This document shows, piece by piece, positions 1 to 5,353 of a stretch of DNA of 5,656 bases; position 1 is the first letter of the stretch; every line of letters starts with the position of its first letter. The stretch is from positions 1 through 5,656 of the forward strand of contig JBLHGN010000238.1 of NCBI GenBank assembly GCA_047616325.1, read 5' to 3'. The stretch comes from JBLHGN01 sp047616325 (lineage in GTDB: Bacteria; Pseudomonadota; Gammaproteobacteria; Pseudomonadales; Cellvibrionaceae). Below the pieces are notes generated by a model. That model searched no databases and was not told the origin of the DNA. It saw nothing but the letters and a program-made list of their open reading frames with translations. A program made the translations under genes and the position numbers.

Positions 1-70
1 AAGAGAGAAAACATGAGGTAATCTGTCACATCACCAACCCACAAGCGCCCACACGCATTGCTTGATCAAC

Positions 71-83
71 TTGTTAAAGAGCT
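71..83 (-). promoter_or_regulatory. rRNA antitermination site boxA
   Basis: The minus strand reads AGCTCTTTAACAA, matching the rrn boxA consensus TGCTCTTTAACA except at its first base. In known rRNA operons boxA RNA recruits NusB-NusE and further Nus factors, so that RNA polymerase resists Rho over the untranslated rRNA genes. Its place just downstream of a hairpin and an rRNA-type promoter supports the call. Confidence 0.88.
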
Positions 84-84
84 T

Positions 85-109
85 TCGGCGAGAGCTTCGT
101 CTCAACCGA
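85..109 (-). promoter_or_regulatory. boxB-like hairpin ahead of boxA
   Basis: On the minus strand TCGG (109-106) pairs with CCGA (88-85), and GAGA (103-100) pairs with TCTC (93-90). The loop is six bases and there is a small internal bulge. The hairpin ends one base before boxA, the order boxB then boxA seen in rrn leaders. If the proximal promoter initiates near 109, the hairpin is at the extreme 5' end of that transcript. The pairing is visible; the function is inferred from position. Confidence 0.6.
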
Positions 110-168
110 GGAGGCGCATTATACGCACCTCATCATACTTAGCAAGCTTTATTTTTGATTTTTTTTAT
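110..168 (-). promoter_or_regulatory. rRNA promoter, proximal (P2 position), with AT-rich UP element
   Basis: The -10 box is a perfect TATAAT (123-118, minus strand). It is followed by the GC-rich discriminator GCGCCTCC (117-110), very like GCGCCACC of E. coli rrnB P1. With a 16-base spacer the -35 is TTGCTA (145-140), four of six consensus bases, and a 16-base spacer is typical of rrn P1 promoters. Bases 147-168 are almost pure A/T tracts, as expected for an UP element that binds the alpha subunit C-terminal domain. By analogy the start site is near 109. A GC-rich discriminator is the feature that makes rRNA promoters sensitive to ppGpp/DksA and initiating nucleotide. Confidence 0.85.
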
Positions 169-190
169 TGACCTGCAAGTAAAAAAAATC
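157..190. repeat. Perfect 11-base inverted repeat of A/T tracts
   Basis: GATTTTTTTTA (157-167) and TAAAAAAAATC (180-190) are perfect inverted copies separated by 12 bases. The first arm lies in the UP-element position of the proximal rRNA promoter. The arms are phased A-tracts that would bend DNA. They could also form a weak all-A/U hairpin in transcripts from the distal promoter. It has no GC-rich stem, so I do not call it a terminator. Confidence 0.7.
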
Positions 191-303
191 AAAAAAAACA
201 TGAAAACAACTACTTTCACCTTGCCCTGAGGCAAGTAACCGCAAACATCTGCGACTCAATAGAGTGCTAAACCTGCCCCCTGAACCGACCCTGCTGGTCA
301 GGA

Positions 304-363
304 GGAGGCGCATTATGCCGATGAGCGATAAGACGGTCAACCATTATTTAAATTAATTTTGTA
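304..363 (-). promoter_or_regulatory. rRNA promoter, distal (P1 position), with AT-rich UP element
   Basis: The -35 box TTGACC (340-335, five of six consensus) is separated by 17 bases from the -10 box CATAAT (317-312, five of six). The discriminator GCGCCTCC (311-304) is identical to that of the proximal promoter, and the following TCCTGACC resembles the start of E. coli rrnB P1 transcripts. Bases 341-363 are strongly A/T-rich and fit an UP element. A sequence fitting the loose Fis pattern GNNYRNNWNNYRNNC lies further upstream at 377-391, about 80 bases before the likely start, but such a loose match is weak evidence. Two promoters in tandem is the usual rrn arrangement. Confidence 0.8.
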
Positions 364-467
364 ACGTGTTTTGCATGCTTAATTTACGGACAATTTGCCT
401 GTTTTTAAAGCGACACACCACATTCTAGTAACGAAACATCAATACAACAAACCTGCCGACAATGTTT

Positions 468-1298
468 TTACGGTTTTACTTCTTCTTTTCGCGGAAACAA
501 ACAACTCCAGATCCAACCTGCCGGTCCCGAAAGTGCGTATGTAAATGCTAAAAGAAAAAGAACCTTGGGCGGATCGATGATGACAGCTATAAATACCAAC
601 ATGGTTATCAGCATTGCCACAAACGGCACGCGCCTGTTTTTGTCTAAGCCTTTAAAGCTCTGGTACTTCATATTAGAAACCATCATCAGGCCGACAAAGC
701 TAATAATAATTGCCGCGGCAATGGAAATTTCTGTTGTCAATTCGAGCTGACTGCCAAGCCATATACCAGAAGCCACTAATGTGGCTGCCGGCGGGCTAGC
801 TAGACCAGTAAAATACCGACTGTCAGTGACGCCAACCTGGGTATTAAAGCGGGCCAGTCGCAATGCTGCGCAAGCCGTAAATACGAAGGCTGCAGCCATG
901 CCCAGCTTACCAAGCGGCTGTAGAGCCCAGCTGTATGCTGCGATGGCTGGAGCAAGACCGAAAGACACCATATCCGACAAGCTATCAAACTCCGTACCAA
1001 AGGCGCTTTCGGTGTTGGTCATACGCGCAACGCGACCGTCAAACCCATCTAGAATCTGGGCGGCAAAAATCGCTAGCGCCGCATTGGCAAAATTACCGTC
1101 CATCGCGGAAACTATCGCAAAAAAACCACCGAAAAGAGCACCGGTTGTAAAAAGGTTGGGCAGGAGATAGACCCCTTTACGCCTAACTTTTCTGCCATTT
1201 TCCGAAATCTCTTCGACATGCTCATCAACCGGTAGACCGTCCGGTACGTCCATCCCCATTTCTTCATGGTTGGAGCGGTCGTTTGGAGTAGATGTCAT
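468..1298 (-). CDS. pssA: CDP-diacylglycerol--serine O-phosphatidyltransferase (type II phosphatidylserine synthase)
   Basis: This inner-membrane enzyme joins CDP-diacylglycerol and L-serine to give phosphatidylserine and CMP, the first committed step to phosphatidylethanolamine. The 276-residue protein carries the complete CDP-alcohol phosphatidyltransferase signature: D84, D87, G88, A91, R92, G101, D105 and D109 in the D-x2-DG-x2-AR-x8-G-x3-D-x3-D pattern. The aspartates bind the metal and substrate. Several hydrophobic segments follow, at about 50-83, 118-147, 165-210 and 225-262. Residues 1-42 form a charged, mostly acidic cytoplasmic extension ending in RKVRRKG. It is the integral-membrane type found in Pseudomonas and Bacillus, not the peripheral phospholipase-D-like PssA of E. 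coli. The ATG has a strong Shine-Dalgarno GAGGTG seven bases upstream. It follows ilvC by 77 bases, across a terminator, as in the conserved Pseudomonas order. I see no separate promoter and no terminator after its TAA. Confidence 0.95.
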   Translation of the reverse strand: MTSTPNDRSNHEEMGMDVPDGLPVDEHVEEISENGRKVRRKGVYLLPNLFTTGALFGGFFAIVSAMDGNFANAALAIFAAQILDGFDGRVARMTNTESAFGTEFDSLSDMVSFGLAPAIAAYSWALQPLGKLGMAAAFVFTACAALRLARFNTQVGVTDSRYFTGLASPPAATLVASGIWLGSQLELTTEISIAAAIIISFVGLMMVSNMKYQSFKGLDKNRRVPFVAMLITMLVFIAVIIDPPKVLFLLAFTYALSGPAGWIWSCLFPRKEEVKP

Positions 1299-1325
1299 AG
1301 TTATTCACCTCTAACAATTGCCAAT

Positions 1326-1347
1326 AAAAAACGCGGCTAAGGCCGCG
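1326..1347 (-). terminator. Rho-independent terminator after ilvC
   Basis: The minus strand forms a perfect six-pair GC-rich stem, CGCGGC (1347-1342) with GCCGCG (1337-1332), around a four-base CTTA loop. It is followed at once by six T residues (1331-1326). It lies 28 bases past the ilvC TGA and before the pssA ribosome-binding site. It should end or strongly reduce ilv transcription, so pssA depends on read-through or on a promoter I could not identify. Confidence 0.88.
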
Positions 1348-1375
1348 CTTCGATATTTTCATGAAAGAGCCAAAC

Positions 1376-2392
1376 TCAGTTTTTGCTCTTATCAACAATT
1401 TTGTTACTTTCGATCCAAGGCATCATTGAACGCAGCCGCTCACCCACCTGTTCAATGGGATGGGCTGCATTGTTCCTCCGCCACGCTGTCATTGAAGGAT
1501 AGTTGGCCTGACCTTCAAGAATAAACTTCTTGGCATACTCACCCTGCTGAATTTCCTTTAGGGCTTGCCTCATCGCTTTGCGCGACTCTTCGTTAATAAT
1601 TTTTGGACCCGTTACATATTCGCCGTATTCAGCGTTGTTGGATATAGAATAGTTCATGTTGGCTATTCCTCCTTCGTACATCAAGTCCACAATCAGCTTG
1701 AGCTCGTGCAAACATTCAAAGTAGGCCATTTCTGGGGCGTAACCCGCTTCTGTAAGTGTCTCAAAACCCATTTTCACTAATTCTACCGCACCACCACAAA
1801 GTACAGCCTGCTCACCAAACAAATCTGTTTCAGTTTCATCTTTAAAAGTAGTTTCTATAATGCCCGTTCTACCACCACCTACGCCGCTAGCATAAGACAG
1901 TGCCACTTCTTTGGCTTTGCCAGAAGCATCCTGGTGAATTGCGATCAAATCAGGAATACCGCCGCCTTTTACAAACTCTGAACGCACGGTGTGACCTGGC
2001 GCCTTAGGTGCAATCATAATCACGTCGAGATCCGCGCGAGGGACAACTTGATTGTAATGGATGGCAAAACCGTGAGCAAAAGCTATCGTTGCGCCTTTTT
2101 TTAAGTTGGGCTCAATTTCATTATTATATAGCTGCGACTGAAACTCATCGGGAGTCAAAATCATCACCACATCAGCCTCTGCTACGGCCTCGGGAACTTT
2201 TTTGACAGTCAAACCCATCGTTTCTGCTTTTTTCGCAGAGGCAGAACCAGGACGCAAACCTACGGTAACCTGTACGCCGGAATCTTTGAGGTTGTTAGCG
2301 TGTGCATGGCCTTGAGACCCGTAACCTATTACTGCCACCTTTTTACTTTGAATAATGGAAAGGTCGCAATCTTTATCGTAGTAAACGTGCAT
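1376..2392 (-). CDS. ilvC: Ketol-acid reductoisomerase (NADP+), class I
   Basis: This cytoplasmic Mg2+-dependent enzyme rearranges and reduces 2-acetolactate or 2-aceto-2-hydroxybutyrate to the dihydroxyacids, the second common step of valine, leucine and isoleucine synthesis. At 338 residues it has the usual class I length. The N-terminal Rossmann domain shows GYGSQG at 23-28. The loop R47-P-G-S50-A-S52 has the Arg and two Ser expected to contact the NADPH 2'-phosphate, so NADPH preference is inferred. H107 and K130 and the acidic metal ligands D190, E194, E226 and E230 are present, as is S251 of the substrate pocket. The C-terminal knotted domain (about 183-328) is intact. The ATG has only a weak GGGA eight bases upstream. 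It lies 151 bases after ilvH, so it may share the ilvIH transcript, have its own promoter, or both. The gene ends in TGA just before a strong terminator. Confidence 0.97.
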   Translation of the reverse strand: MHVYYDKDCDLSIIQSKKVAVIGYGSQGHAHANNLKDSGVQVTVGLRPGSASAKKAETMGLTVKKVPEAVAEADVVMILTPDEFQSQLYNNEIEPNLKKGATIAFAHGFAIHYNQVVPRADLDVIMIAPKAPGHTVRSEFVKGGGIPDLIAIHQDASGKAKEVALSYASGVGGGRTGIIETTFKDETETDLFGEQAVLCGGAVELVKMGFETLTEAGYAPEMAYFECLHELKLIVDLMYEGGIANMNYSISNNAEYGEYVTGPKIINEESRKAMRQALKEIQQGEYAKKFILEGQANYPSMTAWRRNNAAHPIEQVGERLRSMMPWIESNKIVDKSKN

Positions 2393-2543
2393 TTTAAATT
2401 TCCCGTGTCTGGATGTTTGTATACATTAATGTTTAAGGGCTGAATATGCCCGGTAGTTTTACTAATTTTAACTCCTATGGCTAAAACGCATATCACAAAA
2501 GCTCGCTACCTACTGCAAAGCTCTTTTTGCACAAGCTCGCCAA
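2393..2543 (-). other. ilvH-ilvC intergenic spacer with a short direct repeat
   Basis: This 151-base gap is long for adjacent genes of one operon. On the plus strand CACAAAAGCTCGC (2494-2506) and CACAAGCTCGC (2530-2540) form a near-exact direct repeat. Between them TGCAAA (2514-2519) and TTTGCA (2526-2531) make a six-pair hairpin. GGGC and GCCC around 2437-2451 make a second weak stem, without a T run. No convincing -35/-10 pair or terminator was found for the minus strand, although an A/T-rich TAAAAT lies near 2463-2468. An ilvC-specific control element is possible but not shown. Confidence 0.35.
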
Positions 2544-3038
2544 TTATAAACTTAGAACTTTTTCACCTCTACCTATTCCCGAAACTCCCGAACGCACAAC
2601 CTCGATAATAGAAGCTTCACCAACGGCTTGATAAAACGCGTCGAGTTTGTCGCTCGCCCCTGTTATTTGGATGGTATAGACCGATGCAGTCACATCGACA
2701 ATTTGACCGCGAAAGATGTCCACGCACCTTTTGATTTCCGCTCGCTGACTACCGTTTGCTCGCAACTTAATTAACATAAGTTCGCGCTCGATATGTGCAC
2801 CCTCGGTCAAATCCACCAACTTAACCACATCGACCAAGCGATTGAGATGCTTGGTTATTTGTTCGATTTTATGGTCGGTGCCTATAGTGGTGAGAGTAAG
2901 TCGCGACAATGTCGCATCTTCTGTAGGCGCCACAGTTAGCGATTCAATGTTGTAGCCCCTTTGAGAAAACAGTCCGACAACCCTGGATAAGGCCCCCGGC
3001 TCGTTCTCCATCAGTAGCGATATGATTCGTTTTCTCAT
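2544..3038 (-). CDS. ilvH: Acetolactate synthase small (regulatory) subunit
   Basis: This is the regulatory partner of IlvI: it raises catalytic activity and confers feedback inhibition by valine. The 164-residue protein aligns from its first residues with E. coli IlvH (MRKRIISLLMENEPGALSRV against MRRILSVLLENESGALSRV). An N-terminal ACT domain spans about residues 4-78 and the C-terminal AHAS small-subunit domain about 80-160. G15, S18 and N30 correspond to E. coli G14, S17 and N29. Changes at the first two give valine resistance there, so valine sensitivity is likely retained (inference). The ATG at 3038 is preferred over an in-frame ATG nine codons upstream because it fits the family start, has GGAG eight bases upstream, and overlaps the ilvI stop as TAATG. 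That overlap suggests translational coupling and balanced subunit synthesis. The ORF begins inside ilvI only if the longer 173-residue reading is taken. Confidence 0.96.
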   Translation of the reverse strand: MRKRIISLLMENEPGALSRVVGLFSQRGYNIESLTVAPTEDATLSRLTLTTIGTDHKIEQITKHLNRLVDVVKLVDLTEGAHIERELMLIKLRANGSQRAEIKRCVDIFRGQIVDVTASVYTIQITGASDKLDAFYQAVGEASIIEVVRSGVSGIGRGEKVLSL

Positions 3039-4774
3039 TAGGTGCGCTCCGTTTTGCTGAGCCACATATCGCGCATTGAACCGTTGGGCGGAGGAACCAT
3101 CATAGGATACACGTGCTCGTTGGGATCTACATATATATCCATAAACACAGTTTTATCTTTCATAGCGAAACATTCCTCCATTTTTGCTTTGAGATCCTCT
3201 CGGCGCGTAACTTTGATACCCACGTGACCGTATGCCTCCATTAACTTGCCAAAATCTGGCAGAGAATCCTCATAGAGGCTTTCAGAATGCCTGCCGCCGT
3301 ATTGCATATCTTGCCATTGCTTCACCATGCCAAGGGCTTGGTTGTTAATGCAGATAATTTTTACCGGTAAGTTATATTGCTTGCAGGTAGACAGTTCTTG
3401 AATGCACATTTGAATACTCCCCTCGCCGGTTACGCAAGCTACGGTCGCATCGCGGTGAGCAAACTGCACCCCCATGGCCGCCGGCAGCCCAAAACCCATG
3501 GTGCCCAAGCCACCAGAATTAATCCAGCGACGGGGTTTATCAAATTGGTAGTATTGGGCACTGAACATCTGATGCTGACCAACGTCCGAGCAAACAAAAG
3601 CATCGCCTTTGGTAACTTCATATAAGGTCTTTATTACTTCTTGCGGCTTTATCATTTCGCTGGCTTGATAATTGGGTTTTAGCAATATGCTATAGCGCCC
3701 GCGCCACTCTTCTATCTGCCGCCACCAACTATCTAAAGCCGCTTTATCGGGCTTTTCATCTGAAGATTTAAGCAGCACCAGCATTTCATCCAGCACACTA
3801 TCTACTGCACCCACAATAGGAATATCAGCGGTAATAGTTTTTGAAATTGAGGCGGGATCGATATCGATATGAATTATCTTAGCCGAGGGACAAAATTTAC
3901 CTGGCGTATTGGTGACCCTATCGTCAAACCGTACACCCACAGCCAAAATCACATCGGCATGATGCATAGCGGTATTGGCCTCTACACTGCCATGCATGCC
4001 CAACATGCCCAAAAACTGCTTGTCGGTTCCAGGATAAGCCCCCAAGCCCATAAGTGTATTGGTTATGGGATAATTCAACAGCTTAGTCATTTCGGTGAGT
4101 TGCGGCGAAGCGTTACCCAATATAACACCGCCGCCGGCATATATCGTCGGGCGCCGCGCAGCAAGTAAGAGCTGCACAGCCTTTTTAATCTGACCACTAT
4201 GCCCTTTGGACGCCGGCGTATACGAACGAAGTTTTATTTTACTGGGGTATTCGTAGTCGAATTTGTCGACTGGATTAGTAATATCTTTGGGCACATCAAT
4301 GACCACAGGACCCGGACGACCAGTAGACGCAATATAAAATGCCTTTTTTACAATGGCAGGTATGTCGCGCTGATCTTTCACCAAAAAGCTATGTTTAACA
4401 ATGGGGCGAGAGATACCCACCATGTCGGTTTCCTGGAACGCATCCTCGCCAATTTTATCCGATACGACCTGCCCCGATATCACCACCATGGGAATTGAGT
4501 CCATATAGGCAGTGGCAATTCCGGTGATGGCATTAGTAGCCCCCGGCCCGGAAGTAACCAACACCACGCCGGTCTTCCCTGTCGATCTCGCATAACCATC
4601 GGCAGCATGAGTAGCCGCCTGCTCATGACGGACAAGAATGTGCTGTACTTTGTCCTGCCTGAAAATTGCATCATAAATATGAAGTGCCGCACCACCAGGG
4701 TAGCCGAATAAGATATCGACTCCCTCGTCGGCTAAGGACCGAATTAACATATCTCCACCGGAGAGTTTTTCCAC
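3038..4774 (-). CDS. ilvI: Acetolactate synthase large (catalytic) subunit
   Basis: This thiamine-diphosphate, Mg2+ and FAD enzyme condenses two pyruvates to 2-acetolactate, or pyruvate with 2-oxobutyrate to acetohydroxybutyrate, starting branched-chain amino-acid synthesis. The 578 residues match the family length. The N-terminal PYR domain (about 1-165) holds the catalytic glutamate E51 in RHEQAATH. The central domain (about 190-330) has the FAD-associated FDDR at 283-286. The C-terminal PP domain (about 370-550) has the cofactor motif starting G450-E451-G452 and ending at N477-N478. W487 corresponds to the tryptophan linked in E. coli isozyme II to 2-oxobutyrate preference and herbicide binding. 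The motif reads GEG rather than the commoner GDG. The start is GTG, chosen because the residues MEKLSGGDM match Pseudomonas IlvI and because AGAGGA lies seven bases upstream. It is the first gene of the ilv cluster and overlaps ilvH. The symbol ilvB is also used for such genes. Confidence 0.96.
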   Translation of the reverse strand: MEKLSGGDMLIRSLADEGVDILFGYPGGAALHIYDAIFRQDKVQHILVRHEQAATHAADGYARSTGKTGVVLVTSGPGATNAITGIATAYMDSIPMVVISGQVVSDKIGEDAFQETDMVGISRPIVKHSFLVKDQRDIPAIVKKAFYIASTGRPGPVVIDVPKDITNPVDKFDYEYPSKIKLRSYTPASKGHSGQIKKAVQLLLAARRPTIYAGGGVILGNASPQLTEMTKLLNYPITNTLMGLGAYPGTDKQFLGMLGMHGSVEANTAMHHADVILAVGVRFDDRVTNTPGKFCPSAKIIHIDIDPASISKTITADIPIVGAVDSVLDEMLVLLKSSDEKPDKAALDSWWRQIEEWRGRYSILLKPNYQASEMIKPQEVIKTLYEVTKGDAFVCSDVGQHQMFSAQYYQFDKPRRWINSGGLGTMGFGLPAAMGVQFAHRDATVACVTGEGSIQMCIQELSTCKQYNLPVKIICINNQALGMVKQWQDMQYGGRHSESLYEDSLPDFGKLMEAYGHVGIKVTRREDLKAKMEECFAMKDKTVFMDIYVDPNEHVYPMMVPPPNGSMRDMWLSKTERT

Positions 4775-4885
4775 GCTGTATTCCTCTTTGTTTTACTGAA
4801 TTCTATTTCCGAACTGATCCGCGGTTCTTGCAAGATATATCTTACGATGAGCACTCAATTGCGAAACATCGATTGCGAGAGACCT

Positions 4886-4942
4886 TTAGACCCATGCAAA
4901 TTCTCGAATTAAGGCAATGACTCTGCTCAAAATCGAAAACAT
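4886..4942 (-). promoter_or_regulatory. Possible leader peptide upstream of ilvI, rich in Ile/Leu/Val
   Basis: An ATG at 4942 opens an 18-codon frame reading MFSILSRVIALIREFAWV, ending in TAA at 4888-4886, 111 bases before the ilvI GTG. Seven of 18 residues are Ile, Leu or Val, six of them within residues 4-12. Known ilv operons of enterobacteria are controlled by such leader peptides (IlvL, IvbL). Against the idea, the nearest Shine-Dalgarno-like GGA is ten bases from the ATG, there is no run of identical regulatory codons, and no terminator hairpin with a T run follows. The frame directly follows, in register, the TAG stop of the rejected 87-codon frame. Treat it as a hypothesis only. Confidence 0.2.
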
Positions 4943-5198
4943 CTACGTATCATCCGTATTGCACTTGCAATAGATGACCGCAGACCTAGTTGTTTGGTTT
5001 GAGTATTCCCGGATTTGCGGCGAAAAGGATGGTATTGCCTCCGATAGCGCGCGTCGGTTGTGCGCCCTAGCTACTTTGGATGGTCGGGTTAGTGGTTTAC
5101 TGCCCCGTGAGAATCTTGCTTGGGTTGGAAAGCTGACTCTGCGCACCATCTCGCGATATACAATTGTCGCTAATTCGGCTGTAAAGTCAATACCGACG

Positions 5199-5273
5199 CG
5201 CTGCATTGCAGCGAATTATCCTGTCAATTTACTGTCGAACAGTCAAATGGCCGCTGTGATACGCAGCAGCGGC
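5199..5273. repeat. Cluster of three short inverted repeats
   Basis: Three perfect dyads lie within 75 bases. CGCTGCA-T-TGCAGCG spans 5199-5213; ACTGT-CGA-ACAGT spans 5231-5243; GCCGCTG and CAGCGGC, seven pairs around a ten-base loop, span 5250-5273. None is followed by a T run on either strand, so they are not standard terminators. The third overlaps the -35 zone of the TATACT promoter candidate and could be an operator or a hairpin. The symmetry is visible; any function is inference. Confidence 0.6.
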
Positions 5274-5284
5274 AAAAATTTGGT

Positions 5285-5290
5285 TATACT
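5285..5290 (+). promoter_or_regulatory. Candidate -10 element for the DUF4124 gene
   Basis: TATACT matches the sigma-70 -10 consensus at five of six positions and sits 63 bases before the ATG, leaving a leader of roughly 55-60 bases. No good -35 hexamer is found at 16-18 bases: the position is occupied by CGCAGC within an inverted repeat. It may therefore need an activator, or be a chance match. Confidence 0.4.
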
Positions 5291-5353
5291 TTACAATCGT
5301 GTCAACTTAATTGAATATGCAAACACATAAACGATAATAAGCCGGAGTTACAA

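Larger units (their letters stand above)
1..109 (-). promoter_or_regulatory. rRNA operon leader (upstream of 16S, reading leftward)
   Basis: Read on the minus strand, this stretch looks like the transcribed leader that precedes 16S rRNA in gammaproteobacteria. A boxA site is followed by a TTGATCAAGCAATGCGTGTG-type segment, including GTGTGGGCGCTTG at 54-42. That closely parallels the GTGTGGGCACTC segment of the Escherichia coli 16S leader (known from that family). The mature 16S sequence does not begin within the window; it should start within roughly the next hundred bases to the left. The leader takes part in antitermination and in 16S precursor processing. The identity is inferred from pattern recall, but several independent elements agree. 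Confidence 0.85.
4775..5353. other. Divergent intergenic region between ilvI and the DUF4124 gene
   Basis: This 579-base stretch should carry the ilvI promoter (leftward) and the promoter of the exported-protein gene (rightward). Two overlapping open frames, 87 codons at 4943-5206 on the minus strand and 118 codons at 4974-5330 on the plus strand, lack ribosome-binding sites and recognisable domains, and I reject both. Short symmetries are visible: the palindrome AAGATATATCTT (4832-4843), AATTC-TC-GAATT (4899-4910), and three dyads between 5199 and 5273. I found no consensus ilvI promoter. The best minus-strand candidate is GATAAT (5220-5215) with TTGACT (5246-5241), but its 20-base spacer is too long to trust. 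No Rho-independent attenuator precedes ilvI. Confidence 0.6.

Noticed and set aside
220..235. CTTGCC-CTGA-GGCAAG hairpin as a terminator between the rRNA promoters
   Set aside because: The six-pair stem is real, but no T run follows directly on either strand. It may just be a leader hairpin in distal-promoter transcripts.
149..340. 63-codon open frame on the minus strand in the rRNA control region
   Set aside because: It runs through the distal rRNA promoter, its discriminator and the A/T tracts. It has no ribosome-binding site and no domain-like sequence.
781..1170. 129-codon plus-strand open frame inside pssA
   Set aside because: It is antisense to the conserved CDP-alcohol phosphatidyltransferase coding sequence and is explained as a shadow frame.
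3039..3065. Upstream ATG giving a 173-residue IlvH
   Set aside because: The nine extra residues (MAQQNGAHL) are the ilvI 3' end read in another frame. Family alignment, GGAG spacing and the TAATG junction all favour the ATG at 3038.
4775..4885. Classical attenuator before ilvI
   Set aside because: The only symmetries are the A/T-rich palindrome at 4832-4843 and weak GAAC/GTTC pairing. No GC-rich stem with a following T run is present.
4943..5206. 87-codon minus-strand open frame upstream of ilvI
   Set aside because: It has no Shine-Dalgarno sequence, begins inside a dyad symmetry, has a low-information Arg/Ser/Thr-rich composition and no recognisable motif, and overlaps an equally long frame on the other strand.
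5221..5243. LexA-like SOS box from the CTGT and ACAG elements
   Set aside because: The gammaproteobacterial LexA box needs CTGT-N8-ACAG. Here ACTGT and ACAGT are only three bases apart, and the other CTGT has no partner at the right distance.
4974..5330. 118-codon plus-strand open frame before the DUF4124 gene
   Set aside because: It has no ribosome-binding site and no known motif, and it runs through the likely promoter and ends in the leader of the DUF4124 gene. A real but unrecognised gene cannot be fully excluded.
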